A DNA stretch of 64,000 bases from Flaccisagitta enflata (taxonomy: Eukaryota; Chaetognatha; Sagittoidea; Aphragmophora), in assembly GCA_965153355.1 (NCBI GenBank), contig OZ231128.1, positions 5,766,001 to 5,830,000 of the forward strand, in the 5' to 3' direction. Shown piece by piece: positions 1 through 8,948 of the stretch (position 1 is its first letter; every line of letters starts with the position of its first letter). The position numbers and the translations under genes were made by a program. A model generated the notes under the pieces. It did not search any database, was not told the DNA's origin, and was given only the letters and a program-made list of their open reading frames with translations.

Positions 1-538
1 CCCATCGAGGATTGGGAAACGCATTTGGATATAAGCATCCAGCCTAAGCTAAGGCCACGCCTCTCTCGCCGGCTTCCCGTGCCGCCTTTCCACGCCATTC
101 CTCCCCGCCGCCTTCCCCCACCACCTTCCCCCATCACCTTCCCCCGCCGCCTTCCCGCGCCACTCTCCCCCGCCGCCCTACGGACTACAGCGGTGACTTC
201 CATCGCTGGCTTCCTGAGTTTTAGCTCCACTGCCACTTTACAATATTGTGCCTCTTTCCACACCACATCTTTAGTCTTGTCAATATCCATATGCTTAGTA
301 TGTATAATACCCTTGCCTCCCCAAACAATATTTTGATTCTTCCCTTTTTTTCTGAATACACAGTCATTCCGTCTTGGCCATTAAAACTACCTTCTTACAC
401 AGCCTTCCCACACTGTCATCCCATTCGGGTTGTACCTAATCTGTCTTCCTGGTCCTACAGTGAACTTCTAATGATACCATCTTTATCTTACTTTCTATCA
501 TCCTTACTTGACATATCATATTGCCTTACCAAACGTAG

Positions 539-573
539 GACAGTACATGGGATGACATATCCCATGTACTGTC
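539..573. repeat. Perfect 15-bp hairpin in otherwise featureless 1-610
   Basis: Two perfectly complementary 15-nt arms (539-553 and 559-573) flank a 5-nt loop. The rest of 1-610 is pyrimidine-rich, low-complexity DNA. Open frames there are short and proline-rich, with no recognisable domain. Confidence 0.7.
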
Positions 574-610
574 ATACGTTTTCTGCCTTCCCACTTTCCA
601 CGACGCTTCT

Positions 611-815
611 GTGACACGTAACCAAGCCTCTTTTCTTTCATGGCGCCCTTCCACGCTCTACCGCCACCACCTCAACGCCGCCGCTGCCGCCGCCACGTCA
701 CCGCACCACTGTCATCACCGCCTCCGCACCGCACCACCACCACCGCCGCCACTGCCGCCGCCGCCTCACCATACCACTGCTATCGCCGATCGCCGCCCCC
801 TCCCCGCACCCCTAT

Positions 816-846
<31 letters not shown>

Positions 847-1345
847 ACCACCGCCGCCACCACCACCGCCGCCACCGCCGCCACCACCGCCGCCACCGCA
901 GCCACCGCCGCCGCCACCGCCACTGCCGGAAGGCGACAAATCGTCTAGAAGAGATTGGAGTTATGTAAATGGGAGCTCATCAACGCCGAGACTAATCTTT
1001 TTGTTTCTCTCTTTGCCACGATGACTTTTTACCAAAGGCAACATCAAAACCATCACAGCAATCCTCACTACGTCTCTTAGTCAGGATTCCGCAACAGATT
1101 GTTGGTTTTTAGTCGCGTGCTACGCGACTCTACACCCCGCTTTGTCCGTCGGTCGGTCGGTCGGTCGGTTGGTTGGTCGGTCGGTCCCCATTTTACTTTT
1201 TTTATGTTTTTGCGGTCTTTAGCCTCACTGCACTTGCCTAAGTGCTTTAGCAACTCAAATACTGCCCCTGCCCACCCGCACGCGACTAAGGTAGCCGTGT
1301 ATCCGGCCTTGTTTTTTTCAAATCTTCATGATCATATGACGGCGT
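611..1345 (+). repeat. Triplet-rich dispersed repeat, copy 1
   Basis: A CCACCG/CCGCCA-rich core (about 655-930) and a unique tail (about 930-1100, with the stretch ggaaggcgacaaatcgtc) recur at 5263-6075. This makes it a dispersed repeat rather than a gene. The proline/alanine-rich open frames over the core come from the triplet repeat. The copy is interrupted at 1106-1315 by a hairpin-ended element that copy 2 lacks. The family is not recognised. Confidence 0.75.
1106..1315 (+). mobile_element. Hairpin-ended short element, R1 type (empty site known)
   Basis: About 205 bp between T-runs. The 5' end is a hairpin (AGTCGCGT-GCT-ACGCGACT). A GGTC/GGTT tandem tract and a T-rich middle follow. Near the 3' end the arm returns inverted (GCACGCGACT), and the element ends GTATCCGGCCTTG before another T-run. 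In the second copy of the host repeat (around 6036-6060) the same flanks meet without it, so it behaves as an insertion between T residues with no clear duplication. It has no coding capacity. A non-autonomous Helentron-like origin is possible but unproven. Confidence 0.75.
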
Positions 1346-2435
1346 ACTTCCGAAGGCAACATTTGTGTTTCAACAGGGGCTAAAATCAAAAATTGAAAAT
1401 GAATAAAACTGAATGATTATACCAAAATTATCATTGAAATATGTCACAGTTATTCTTTTATTGCAAAATTTGTATCAAATCATGAAATAGAACCAAATAT
1501 TGGTAAAGTTGAAAAAGAAAATATATTGCAAATTTCAGAAAATTTCATATTTGGTCACTGACAGGGGGCCCGTTTAAATTTTAAGATTGCATAGAAAATG
1601 AAAAAATGAGAATATAAAAAACATGGTTCTCTTCCAAAAACAATTACGGAGAGAACTATGTTTTTGAAAATGCAAAATTTCCCTGCATTTGAAAGTCTTA
1701 GAATTTAAACGACAAGAAAAGATAAAAAAATGTAAGCAAGATTTCATTAAAACCTTGATTTTCTTGTCTTTTTTGATGTGAATTGCATAGTTTAAATTAC
1801 TTTTGAGGTCAGAATATGATAAATATATATACACCAAGTGTCTTTGAAGACAGTTTGTCTATTAAAAGCATTCCTACACCATTATTGTGCTGATAATGAT
1901 GCAAAAAGTATGGCGAAACACTTAATTTTCCTTCAACAAGGCCGGATACACGGCTACCTTAGTCGCATGCAGGTGGGCAGGGGCGGCGAACCCGATGGCC
2001 AGCTTCTGTCAAGATCATTCAGCTTTGATCGTTACTAGTATACTCGCTAAACCTTGCCTAACATCCACAATCTAATACAACAAAAACATTCAGAAGTAAA
2101 GTGACAAGTCAGATACCAACGTTATACTTATAGAACTAGAACATTGTGACCAAGCGACCAAAATTTGGCCTCTAGAATCGCATTGGAATTTTGAATTCAA
2201 AAGTGCGCCAATCGGCATCACCCCCCCCCTTTTCTTTTTTTTTTTCTTGGCACTGACAAAATTGGTGGTCATACTTCATTTTCGGAATTGCGAATTGACA
2301 CAAAATAAAAGTAATACAAAAGATTTAATGAAACTGATTTAAAATTGTTTGCACTGGACTGAAAAGTTGAACAAACCATCTGTTTAATTAACATAATAAG
2401 CCACTTTTCCCAACTGGTCTGTCGCTGTCCATACC
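1346..2435. other. AT-rich intergenic DNA; fragment of an R1 element at 1935-1990
   Basis: No gene signal is seen. 1935-1990 matches the 3' end of the R1 family on the minus strand (CAAGGCCGGATACACGGCTACC, then a GCAGGTGGGCAGGGGC-like stretch). A C8 run followed by a T-rich run lies at 2220-2247. Confidence 0.6.
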
Positions 2436-2439
2436 CCAT

Positions 2440-2980
2440 GTTTAATCTCAAAGTGGGAAAAGTAAAAAGCTTACATTTCCAAACGCAACCAGTGAGTGAT
2501 TTCAAATCATTTGTCTTTTGTAGCGACATGTTTGACGTTTTTTTGTATAAAAATTGTTTAGGTCTAGCCTTAATGTTTGTCCACAATATCAATTTCAAGT
2601 AAAACAAGTATATAAAGTATGAGCTAAAAAACTCTCATTTTGATCATGATAGTTTTTCTTGAAATTGCTCTAATTTCTAAACGATCTGAAGTAAAAATGC
2701 CAGATTGGTCTCAAAATAAGTATAATTTGAATATGTTTACATCTGAGATAAATCTGGTACCGGTTATCAAGCCGTTTGAGAATCAAAGGCAGAATATTGA
2801 AAAACAATGTTGATAGAAATATGAGTTTTTGAGCTTCAACTGTAAATACTTGTTTTACTTCAAATTGATGTTGTGGAACTACTATTCAAGCTAGACCAAT
2901 GAAATTTATACACAAAAAACGTCAAACGTCAAACGTCAAACATCAAAGCTTTTTATTTTTCCCACTTTGAGATTGAACAC
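2440..2980. repeat. Long imperfect inverted repeat (foldback, about 0.5 kb)
   Basis: Segments at about 2443-2475, 2520-2545 and 2555-2635 return in inverted order and orientation at about 2943-2975, 2905-2935 and 2818-2895. For example, an AATCTCAAAGTGGGAAAAG-type stretch is answered by TTTTTCCCACTTTGAGATT. The arms leave a spacer of about 180 bp. It could be a foldback transposon or an old inverted duplication. No ORF. Confidence 0.65.
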
Positions 2981-3017
2981 CCTGTATGATGGGTGATTCG
3001 CATGCAAAAAAGGAAAG

Positions 3018-3142
3018 AAACAAGGCCAAGTAGGCCAATAAAGTGCGGCGTGTTGATCGTCGAATGAATGCATTACCGACCAACCAACCGACTGACCGAT
3101 GGACACAACCAGTTACAGAGGTGCTTTGTCGCACCTAAAAAC
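3018..3142 (-). mobile_element. Hairpin-ended short element, R2 type
   Basis: On the minus strand it begins AGGTGCGACAAAGCACCT, a hairpin with a 6-bp stem. It carries a GGTC/GGTT tract and ends near TTGGCCTACTTGGCCTTG. The hairpin arm recurs inverted near that end. It is closely related to 39030-39165. Stretch 3143-4175 downstream shows nothing beyond AT-rich DNA. Confidence 0.7.
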
Positions 3143-4179
3143 TTCCCCAAATCGAATATCGTAACCGTGTAAGTGTGTAACTGTGTGCGTTAAGCCCCAT
3201 TTGCCCATCTGTAGAGTGCAGCCTAGCAGCAGTTTGGTGGTCAAAGTGGATCTTTTGCATTGACGTTATCATAGCGGCATATGCTCTCTATGTAATTGGC
3301 CAATTCAAGTTGCAAAAGCCGGTAAAACAAATGCTAAAGAAATGTATTGCACCAAATTTGATTGCCTTCTACTCTCACGCCCTTCCTCGAAGCATATAAA
3401 AGTAATCTCTGTAAACGCATTTCGGGCATTGCAATCTAATGTTATAGTCATCATCTCTAGACCTGTAAATATACTAGTTGGTTGCAACCAAATGCGCTTT
3501 TTTTGCAATTTGGGACTCTCATTATTACATAGATGACTTTTAGGACTCAATAATTGTCCAGTCAAATTCTGAAATAAGTTCCTGGAAGATGTTTAAAACT
3601 GATTTTGTTTGTTTTAGACAAACAAATTTTATTCAGAAAAAATAACCTTCATGGAATAAGTGAAATATCCTCAATTTTTTAACAAAATTACTGTTTTTTT
3701 TTAAGAAAACCATCGAGGGTTGCAATCTTTTTTAATGCCATATATCAACAAATTGTATCAAACTGCTGGAAACGGTCTCAAGTTTAATGTATTTTGATAA
3801 AGATTTAGTATCTGAAAAGTTTTGTGAGTTTCCCACCATATTTTTTTTTAGATTTTCTTTATTTTTCATAAGGATTTCTTGAGCAAAAATGTTGTTTTTG
3901 TCCTTTGACAGGCTAATTTCTGATTATACATAGATTACCAGTTTGGTCATTTTACGTATTCATAATCTACTTCAAAATATCTTTGATTCCAGCCCAATCC
4001 TGGGGTAGGCAAAGAAGTGCGTCCAACTTTACGACAGTTCACAATCGAGATTTTTAGCTCGTACGTCGAGAAGCATGATGTCAGCTAGTATTTCAAATTT
4101 CAGGACAATCGCATCAATAGTTTAGAAGTTACGGCCTTTTTCATACTTAAAAAGTAAAAGAGAAAACCGACGTTCTTTT

Positions 4180-4690
4180 TTTCCATTTTTTCTTTGAACT
4201 CGCCCCCAATCAAATTTTTTAATTTTTTGAAAAAAATAATTTTACAGGTTTTGGATTTAGGCGAATAAAACAATTTCTTATCAACTGCACTCCACTTTTG
4301 AAAACCATTTTTCAAAAAAAATATTTTGTGATTTTTTTTTCTAAGTCCCTGACGCGCGATACAAAAAAATTTAAAGTTTTTTGAAAAAAAAAATGAAAAT
4401 TCAAGATTTTGGATCTAGTCCCTGACGTGCGACAAAAAATTTTTTTAAGTTTTGTGAAAAAAATGAAAATGCAGGATTTTGGATCTAGGCAAATAAAACA
4501 ATTTCCTATTGGTTGCACCCCACTTTTAATAACCATTTTTCAAAAAAATATTTTGTGATTTTTTTCCTAAGTCCCTGACGCGCGACATAAAAATTTTCAA
4601 TGTTTTTTGAAAAAAGTGAAAATACAAGATTTTGGATCTAGGCAAATCAAACAATTTCCTATTGATTGCACCCCACTTTTTTTTCAAAAA
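4180..4690. repeat. AT-rich degenerate tandem repeat
   Basis: A block containing GATTTTGGATCTAGGCAAAT, a CAACTGCACCCCACTTTT-like stretch and TAAGTCCCTGACGCGCGA recurs about three times (around 4250, 4480 and 4635) with drift and deletions. Stretch 4691-5160 holds nothing recognisable. Confidence 0.6.
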
Positions 4691-5159
4691 AAAAATTCTC
4701 AATAAGGGCTTTTTTGGGGGCCCTTAGGGGCCCCTAAGAAGAAAATAATAATGTTTAGTTAAAGCCGATGGCAAGAGAAATCAAATCTCCGTCGAACAAG
4801 ACCAAGAACGCCTAGATTGGTGGCGTATTGAGCCTGTAACAACAGTCAACACTTCAGGGGGCGAGTTTTTTTCAAAACAAGATCCGCTTTCAGCCTTAGG
4901 CCTACCTGGGGTTTTGACTCAATAGGTTGGAAATTTCATCAAAATTAGCACAACCACTCCAAAACCCCCAAACCAGAAAATGCATGCCTTGCCAACTTTA
5001 AAGTTTCTTTTAATGCTACAGTACAGTCAGAGTATTGAATATGTGCTCATTTACTTTGTGTCTTGTAAAATCGGTTTTTAAGTGCTTTTTGGAATTTTTT
5101 TCAGAATCGGATTATCACTCTTTTGGTATCATTTTGCGGGGTATTCCCTGTATTCAAAG

Positions 5160-5266
5160 TTATTTTAAGTCAATTTACATTTATTCTTTTAGTCTTTTGG
5201 TCCTTTAGTCTTTTGGTCTTATGGTCTTAACAACCGCACGCGACTGTAAGGTGTTGGCCTTGTTAT
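5160..5266 (+). repeat. Partial hairpin-ended element (3' end)
   Basis: A tract of TTTTGGTC/TTTAGTC repeats is followed by ACCGCACGCGACTGTAAGG and TTGGCCTTGTT. This is the usual 3' end of the R elements; the 5' hairpin is not seen. A related copy is at 63786-63976 on the other strand. Confidence 0.55.
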
Positions 5267-6075
5267 GACACGTAACCAAGCCTCCTTTCTTTCATGGCAC
5301 CCTTCCACGCTGGGGGGGGTCGGTATCAACCAACTTTGGAAATGCGACTCGGACATATGGCTAAAGTGTGCACAATTACACTATATAAACGCATTTAAAA
5401 GGAAAATGGAGTCGGATCATATCATTTACAGTTGTGCCACACCCCATATTTACATTATAATGAATAAGGAGAAGGAAGAGGAAGAGGAAGCTCCTATACT
5501 TTACTATGGGAAAGGTAGGGTTGGCACGACTGTTAATGATGAAGTCTCATGAACTTTTCCTTCTAGTTATTTAGTTGATTCGTAATTGCGCATGGCCTGG
5601 TCATATGTCCGATAGGCGTTTCCAAACTTGGTTGATACCGACCCCCCCATTCCACGCTCCACCGCCACCACCTCACCGCCACCATGTTACCGCACCACTG
5701 TCATCACTGCCACCTCACCGCACCACCACCACCGCCGCCGCTGCCGCCGCCACCTCACCGTACCACTGTCATCGCCAATCGCCGCCCCCTCACCGCACCG
5801 CTATCACCACCGCCGCCACTGTCACCACCGCCACCACCGCCGCCACCGCCGCTGCCGGAAGGCGACAAATCGTCTAGAAGAGATTGGAGTTATGTAAATG
5901 GGAGCTCATCAACGCCGAGACTAATCTTTTTGTCTTTCTCTTTGCCACGATGACTTTTTACCAAAGGCAACATCAAAACCATCACGGCATCACAGCAATC
6001 CTCACTACGTCTCTTAGTCAGGATTCCTCAACAGATTGGGGTTTTTTTTTCAAATCTTCATGATCATATCGAATT
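5263..6075 (+). repeat. Triplet-rich dispersed repeat, copy 2
   Basis: This matches copy 1 (611-1100 and 1316-1345) on both sides of an insertion at 5312-5649. It lacks the R1 element of copy 1. The two copies therefore give reciprocal filled and empty sites for two different insertions. No gene is supported. Confidence 0.75.
5312..5649. mobile_element. TIR element with 9-bp target duplication (MULE-like MITE)
   Basis: The ends are a G-run followed by GTCGGTATCAACCAA and the inverse ending in a C-run. The TIRs are about 45 bp with a few mismatches. TTCCACGCT occurs at 5303-5311 and again at 5650-5658, while copy 1 of the host repeat has it once. A 9-bp duplication fits Mutator-like elements. 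No transposase; the short open frame inside is incidental. Confidence 0.8.
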
Positions 6076-6402
6076 TAATCACACAATCATTGTCATTCGC
6101 ATATTTTTTTGAGGCTCTGTTAAAGATTCTATTGAAAAAAAAAACAAAAATTCCAAATCCAATGCACATTGGTTGATATGATTCCCTGAGAAGAATATAC
6201 CTTATTTCTGAATTTCTATTATGCATGTTTATGGCAGAGGAGGGCGCTCCAATCAGATTGCAATGGTTGCAAGAGGTTGCAATGAAAAACATGAGAACAA
6301 CTTGGGAAAGACTTCTGCTAATAATGATGATCAAGATATGCACCAAAGAAAGATTGTGATTATTGCTAAAATTCTTTTGTTTGCTTAATTAAGGTTTCAG
6401 AT
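6076..6402. other. No gene seen
   Basis: AT-rich DNA between the dispersed repeat and the LINE. I see nothing specific in it. Confidence 0.5.
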
Positions 6403-7950
6403 GTGTCGAGAGAGCACGGGAGCTCACGAAATAACGCGGTGACAAATTCTATAAAGGCTAAATTCCTAAAAAGACTTGATCCCAGAAAAGACTTGATCCC
6501 AGAAAAAGACTTGATCCTGCTAAACGATTCCGGTAAAAGACTTTCAATTCCTGAAAACTCGATTTCCTGCTTAACGGTCATCACCTACGGCGGCGGCGTG
6601 GCGGCGGCGGCAAACTCAGTCGGGCGTCAAGTTTTAATCAAGCAAAACGGCGTCTGGCTTATGTCAGCAATCTCGACGGCGTCACCTCGGGCCCCTGGGG
6701 GGCGGGGGTCCCGAAAAATCAAGGAAAACCCTCAATACCCATCGCAACCGGGTGTAAGGACGACAGCGGAGAATCGGCGCCTGGCGGCGGCGGCGGCGCC
6801 GGACATGTCGAGTCCTTCAACAACGACGAGACCAAAGACAGCACCGTCGACGACGCCAGGCTCAAAGGATAAGAGGAAAAGGCTCAGTTCATCGACGACG
6901 CCAAAGGGGGCGGCGGCGTCGACGGCGACAACGCTGACGGGGCTACCTCCGGCGTCGGCATCGATGCCGGTGGACAGCGGCGGCGGCGGTGGCGGCGGCG
7001 ATGCTGACAAAGCTGATATCATGGTGAGATTAGCCCAATTGGAGGAGAAAGTCGAGAGATTAGAAGAGGAAGGAAAGCTAAAGGACCGGGAAATCTTTGA
7101 GCTCAGAGATCGTCTTGAGGAGGAGGAGTTTGAGAGGAAGAGAGTTGAGGATAGATTTAAAGATAAATTGGAGGAGGAAGGAAAGAAACAGGAGGAGGAA
7201 ATCCGAGTCTTAAAGGAGAAAGTCTTGGAGCTGGAAAAGAAGGAGGAGGGCAGACAGGTGGTGGGAGCAGAAGATCCAAGGCAAGAAGAAGCCAGGGGAG
7301 AGCGGGAGAGGTATAAGGGAGTCATTCTAACGGACTCTAATGGAAGAGGAACAACTGAGGGCACCGTTAAGAACCACATCCCAAGGAAGGAGAGGGGAAA
7401 GTTTGAGATTCGGGTGGATGACGCATCATACACGACGGGAGAAGCCCTTGAACGCGTGGGTGTGGGGGAGGGGAAGGTGGATGTAAGTGGTGCAATAGTA
7501 GTGGTCGATTCCCTGACTAATGACATCAGAGGGTCAAGGAAAGTGACTCCGGCGTCACCCGAGGAACTTGTGCATCGTGTTAGTCGGCTGCGGCAAGGAC
7601 TGTTTGCAGCCGGTGCGGCAGCTGTGGTAATTTGCGAGGCCAAGCCAATGCGTGACGTCGATGTCTCTCAGCACAATCGCCTTCTCAGCGAGTTTTTGGA
7701 GAACAGCGGAGCAGGCGGATATGGTTGCAGAACCCAGATGAGAATGAACTATCTGAAGATGGATGGCGTCCATTTTCGACCTGAGTTTGGCTCTATCTTA
7801 GATCGCACTTATGCATGCGCTATATTAGGCATACATGTCCCGTGCCCTACCCCGCTTGAGGATTTTGTACCCGAGTTTGTGAGACGTAGGTGGGAGAGAG
7901 AGTGGCCTAGGATAGGTAGAGGTGGGCCAGGAAGGGCGCCCATGTTTTAG
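6403..7950 (+). CDS. LINE ORF1: coiled coil plus SGNH/GDSL-type esterase domain
   Basis: 515-codon frame. The first ~110 residues look unlike the rest, so the true start may be an internal ATG. Then come a basic S/T/P-rich segment (about 110-195), a glycine run, and a long charged heptad region (about 205-290) predicted as coiled coil. An SGNH hydrolase-like domain follows (about 305-490): nucleophile block TDSN with Ser312, Asn373 in a TND block, and Asp454/His457 in DGVHF. ORF1 proteins combining coiled coil and esterase are known from CR1/L2-type LINEs, where they help form the RNP. The stop lies three bases before the ORF2 ATG. The gene reads intact, but its element is cut off in ORF2. 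Confidence 0.75.
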   Translation: MSREHGSSRNNAVTNSIKAKFLKRLDPRKDLIPEKDLILLNDSGKRLSIPENSISCLTVITYGGGVAAAANSVGRQVLIKQNGVWLMSAISTASPRAPGGRGSRKIKENPQYPSQPGVRTTAENRRLAAAAAPDMSSPSTTTRPKTAPSTTPGSKDKRKRLSSSTTPKGAAASTATTLTGLPPASASMPVDSGGGGGGGDADKADIMVRLAQLEEKVERLEEEGKLKDREIFELRDRLEEEEFERKRVEDRFKDKLEEEGKKQEEEIRVLKEKVLELEKKEEGRQVVGAEDPRQEEARGERERYKGVILTDSNGRGTTEGTVKNHIPRKERGKFEIRVDDASYTTGEALERVGVGEGKVDVSGAIVVVDSLTNDIRGSRKVTPASPEELVHRVSRLRQGLFAAGAAAVVICEAKPMRDVDVSQHNRLLSEFLENSGAGGYGCRTQMRMNYLKMDGVHFRPEFGSILDRTYACAILGIHVPCPTPLEDFVPEFVRRRWEREWPRIGRGGPGRAPMF

Positions 7951-7953
7951 ACT

Positions 7954-8645
7954 ATGGCGGTTGGTTCTGTTGATCTGCGTGGAGTGGGGCGTTGCCCACG
8001 TTGCGAGGTTTGTGGTACTGCTGTTAGGACGAGGGGTCTGGGGGCTGGGGGGGTGTGGTGCCCGGGTTGCTTGGGTAGTGCCCTGCCCTTTGTTGGACTA
8101 GTGGCAGAGGGGGAGTTTAGGGGTGCCCTTAGGGAGTATAGGGAGGGGCTGGGGTCGAGGGCCGGGGACTTCTTGGGTTTGAGGTTTGACCCCTTTGATG
8201 AGGAGGTGAGGGGGGCTCTTGGGGGGGTGGATGCCACACTTAGGGGGTGTGGGTATGTTGGGGGGGACCAGGTTAGGGGGAAGCTTAGGGAGCGCGCCAG
8301 GGATGGGGGCTGTTCCCTCTCCCTCCTCTTCCAAAATGTGAGGAGTGCGCGGGGGCCTGGGATGGGGTTGTTTGAGGCGGAGCTGAGGAGGTGGGGGGTC
8401 CCGTGGGATGTGGTGGGGTTGGCTGAGACTTGGTTGGACGGGGAGAGTGAGAAGGGGGTGGCGGTTCAGGGCTACGGGGCGGTGTTTGCATCAAGGGAGG
8501 GCAAGAGGGGCGGGGGGGTGGCTCTACTTTTGAGGGATGGACTCACGTACAGGGAGAGGCCTGACCTGGGGACTTTTACTGAGGGGGTTTTTGAGTCTCT
8601 CTTTGTGGAGATTGTTAGGGGAGGGGGACGTAGGAATGACATAAT
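7954..8645 (+). pseudogene. LINE ORF2, 5' fragment (zinc ribbon plus truncated endonuclease)
   Basis: ORF2 starts three bases after the ORF1 stop. A cysteine cluster (Cys14, 17, 20, 36, 39) suggests a small zinc-binding motif. An APE-type endonuclease follows: QNVRS near 109-114, the catalytic-Glu segment GLAETWL, a GGGVALLLR strand and an ESLFVEI strand. It ends there; the later Asp/His motifs, reverse transcriptase and 3' tail are absent because unrelated sequence (the exonuclease-ORF copy) starts at about 8646. The open frame then runs a further 20 codons into that sequence. The coding strand is strikingly G-rich. Confidence 0.75.
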
Positions 8646-8913
8646 CGTCTCCCGATCATCGTGTCGTCACTCTAACAACAGATTAAGTGTTGGTCTCCTC
8701 GCTTAAAAAGTAAGAGCTAGGAATCATTGAATGGGGAAGTTGTTACTTCATCCTTTCTTTTTTCCCCTCTGCCAACGAAAGAGAAAAAGGAAAAAGGGAA
8801 GATTGCTAATTGAGTTTCAATGAAAAATCTTGACATGTTAGTCAACGTCGCAATCACACAACACTTACAAAATATATGTTATCCTTATATTAAAATGTCA
8901 AAACCTAAAATTT

Positions 8914-8924
8914 CTTGATTTCAG
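8914..8924 (+). promoter_or_regulatory. Candidate 3' splice site before exonuclease ORF (copy A)
   Basis: TTCTTGATTTCAG ends at 8924, 24 bases before the ATG at 8949, which has a strong context (ACCATGG). The same site is conserved in copy B. This fits a spliced, env-like message. Confidence 0.55.
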
Positions 8925-8948
8925 CTCTTCTTTGGTTGTGTATCAACC

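Larger units (their letters stand above)
6403..8645 (+). mobile_element. Truncated CR1/L2-like LINE
   Basis: ORF1 and the first third of ORF2 lie in normal order and spacing, but no reverse transcriptase follows in the window. The rest was either displaced by the arrival of 8646-13860 and then lost, or this is a chimeric insertion. The 5' end is not defined. Clade assignment is by domain content only. Confidence 0.65.

Noticed and set aside
611-1024. Proline-rich proteins in the triplet-rich repeat
   Set aside because: Sequence recurs as a dispersed repeat and the composition follows from CCACCG repeats in all frames.
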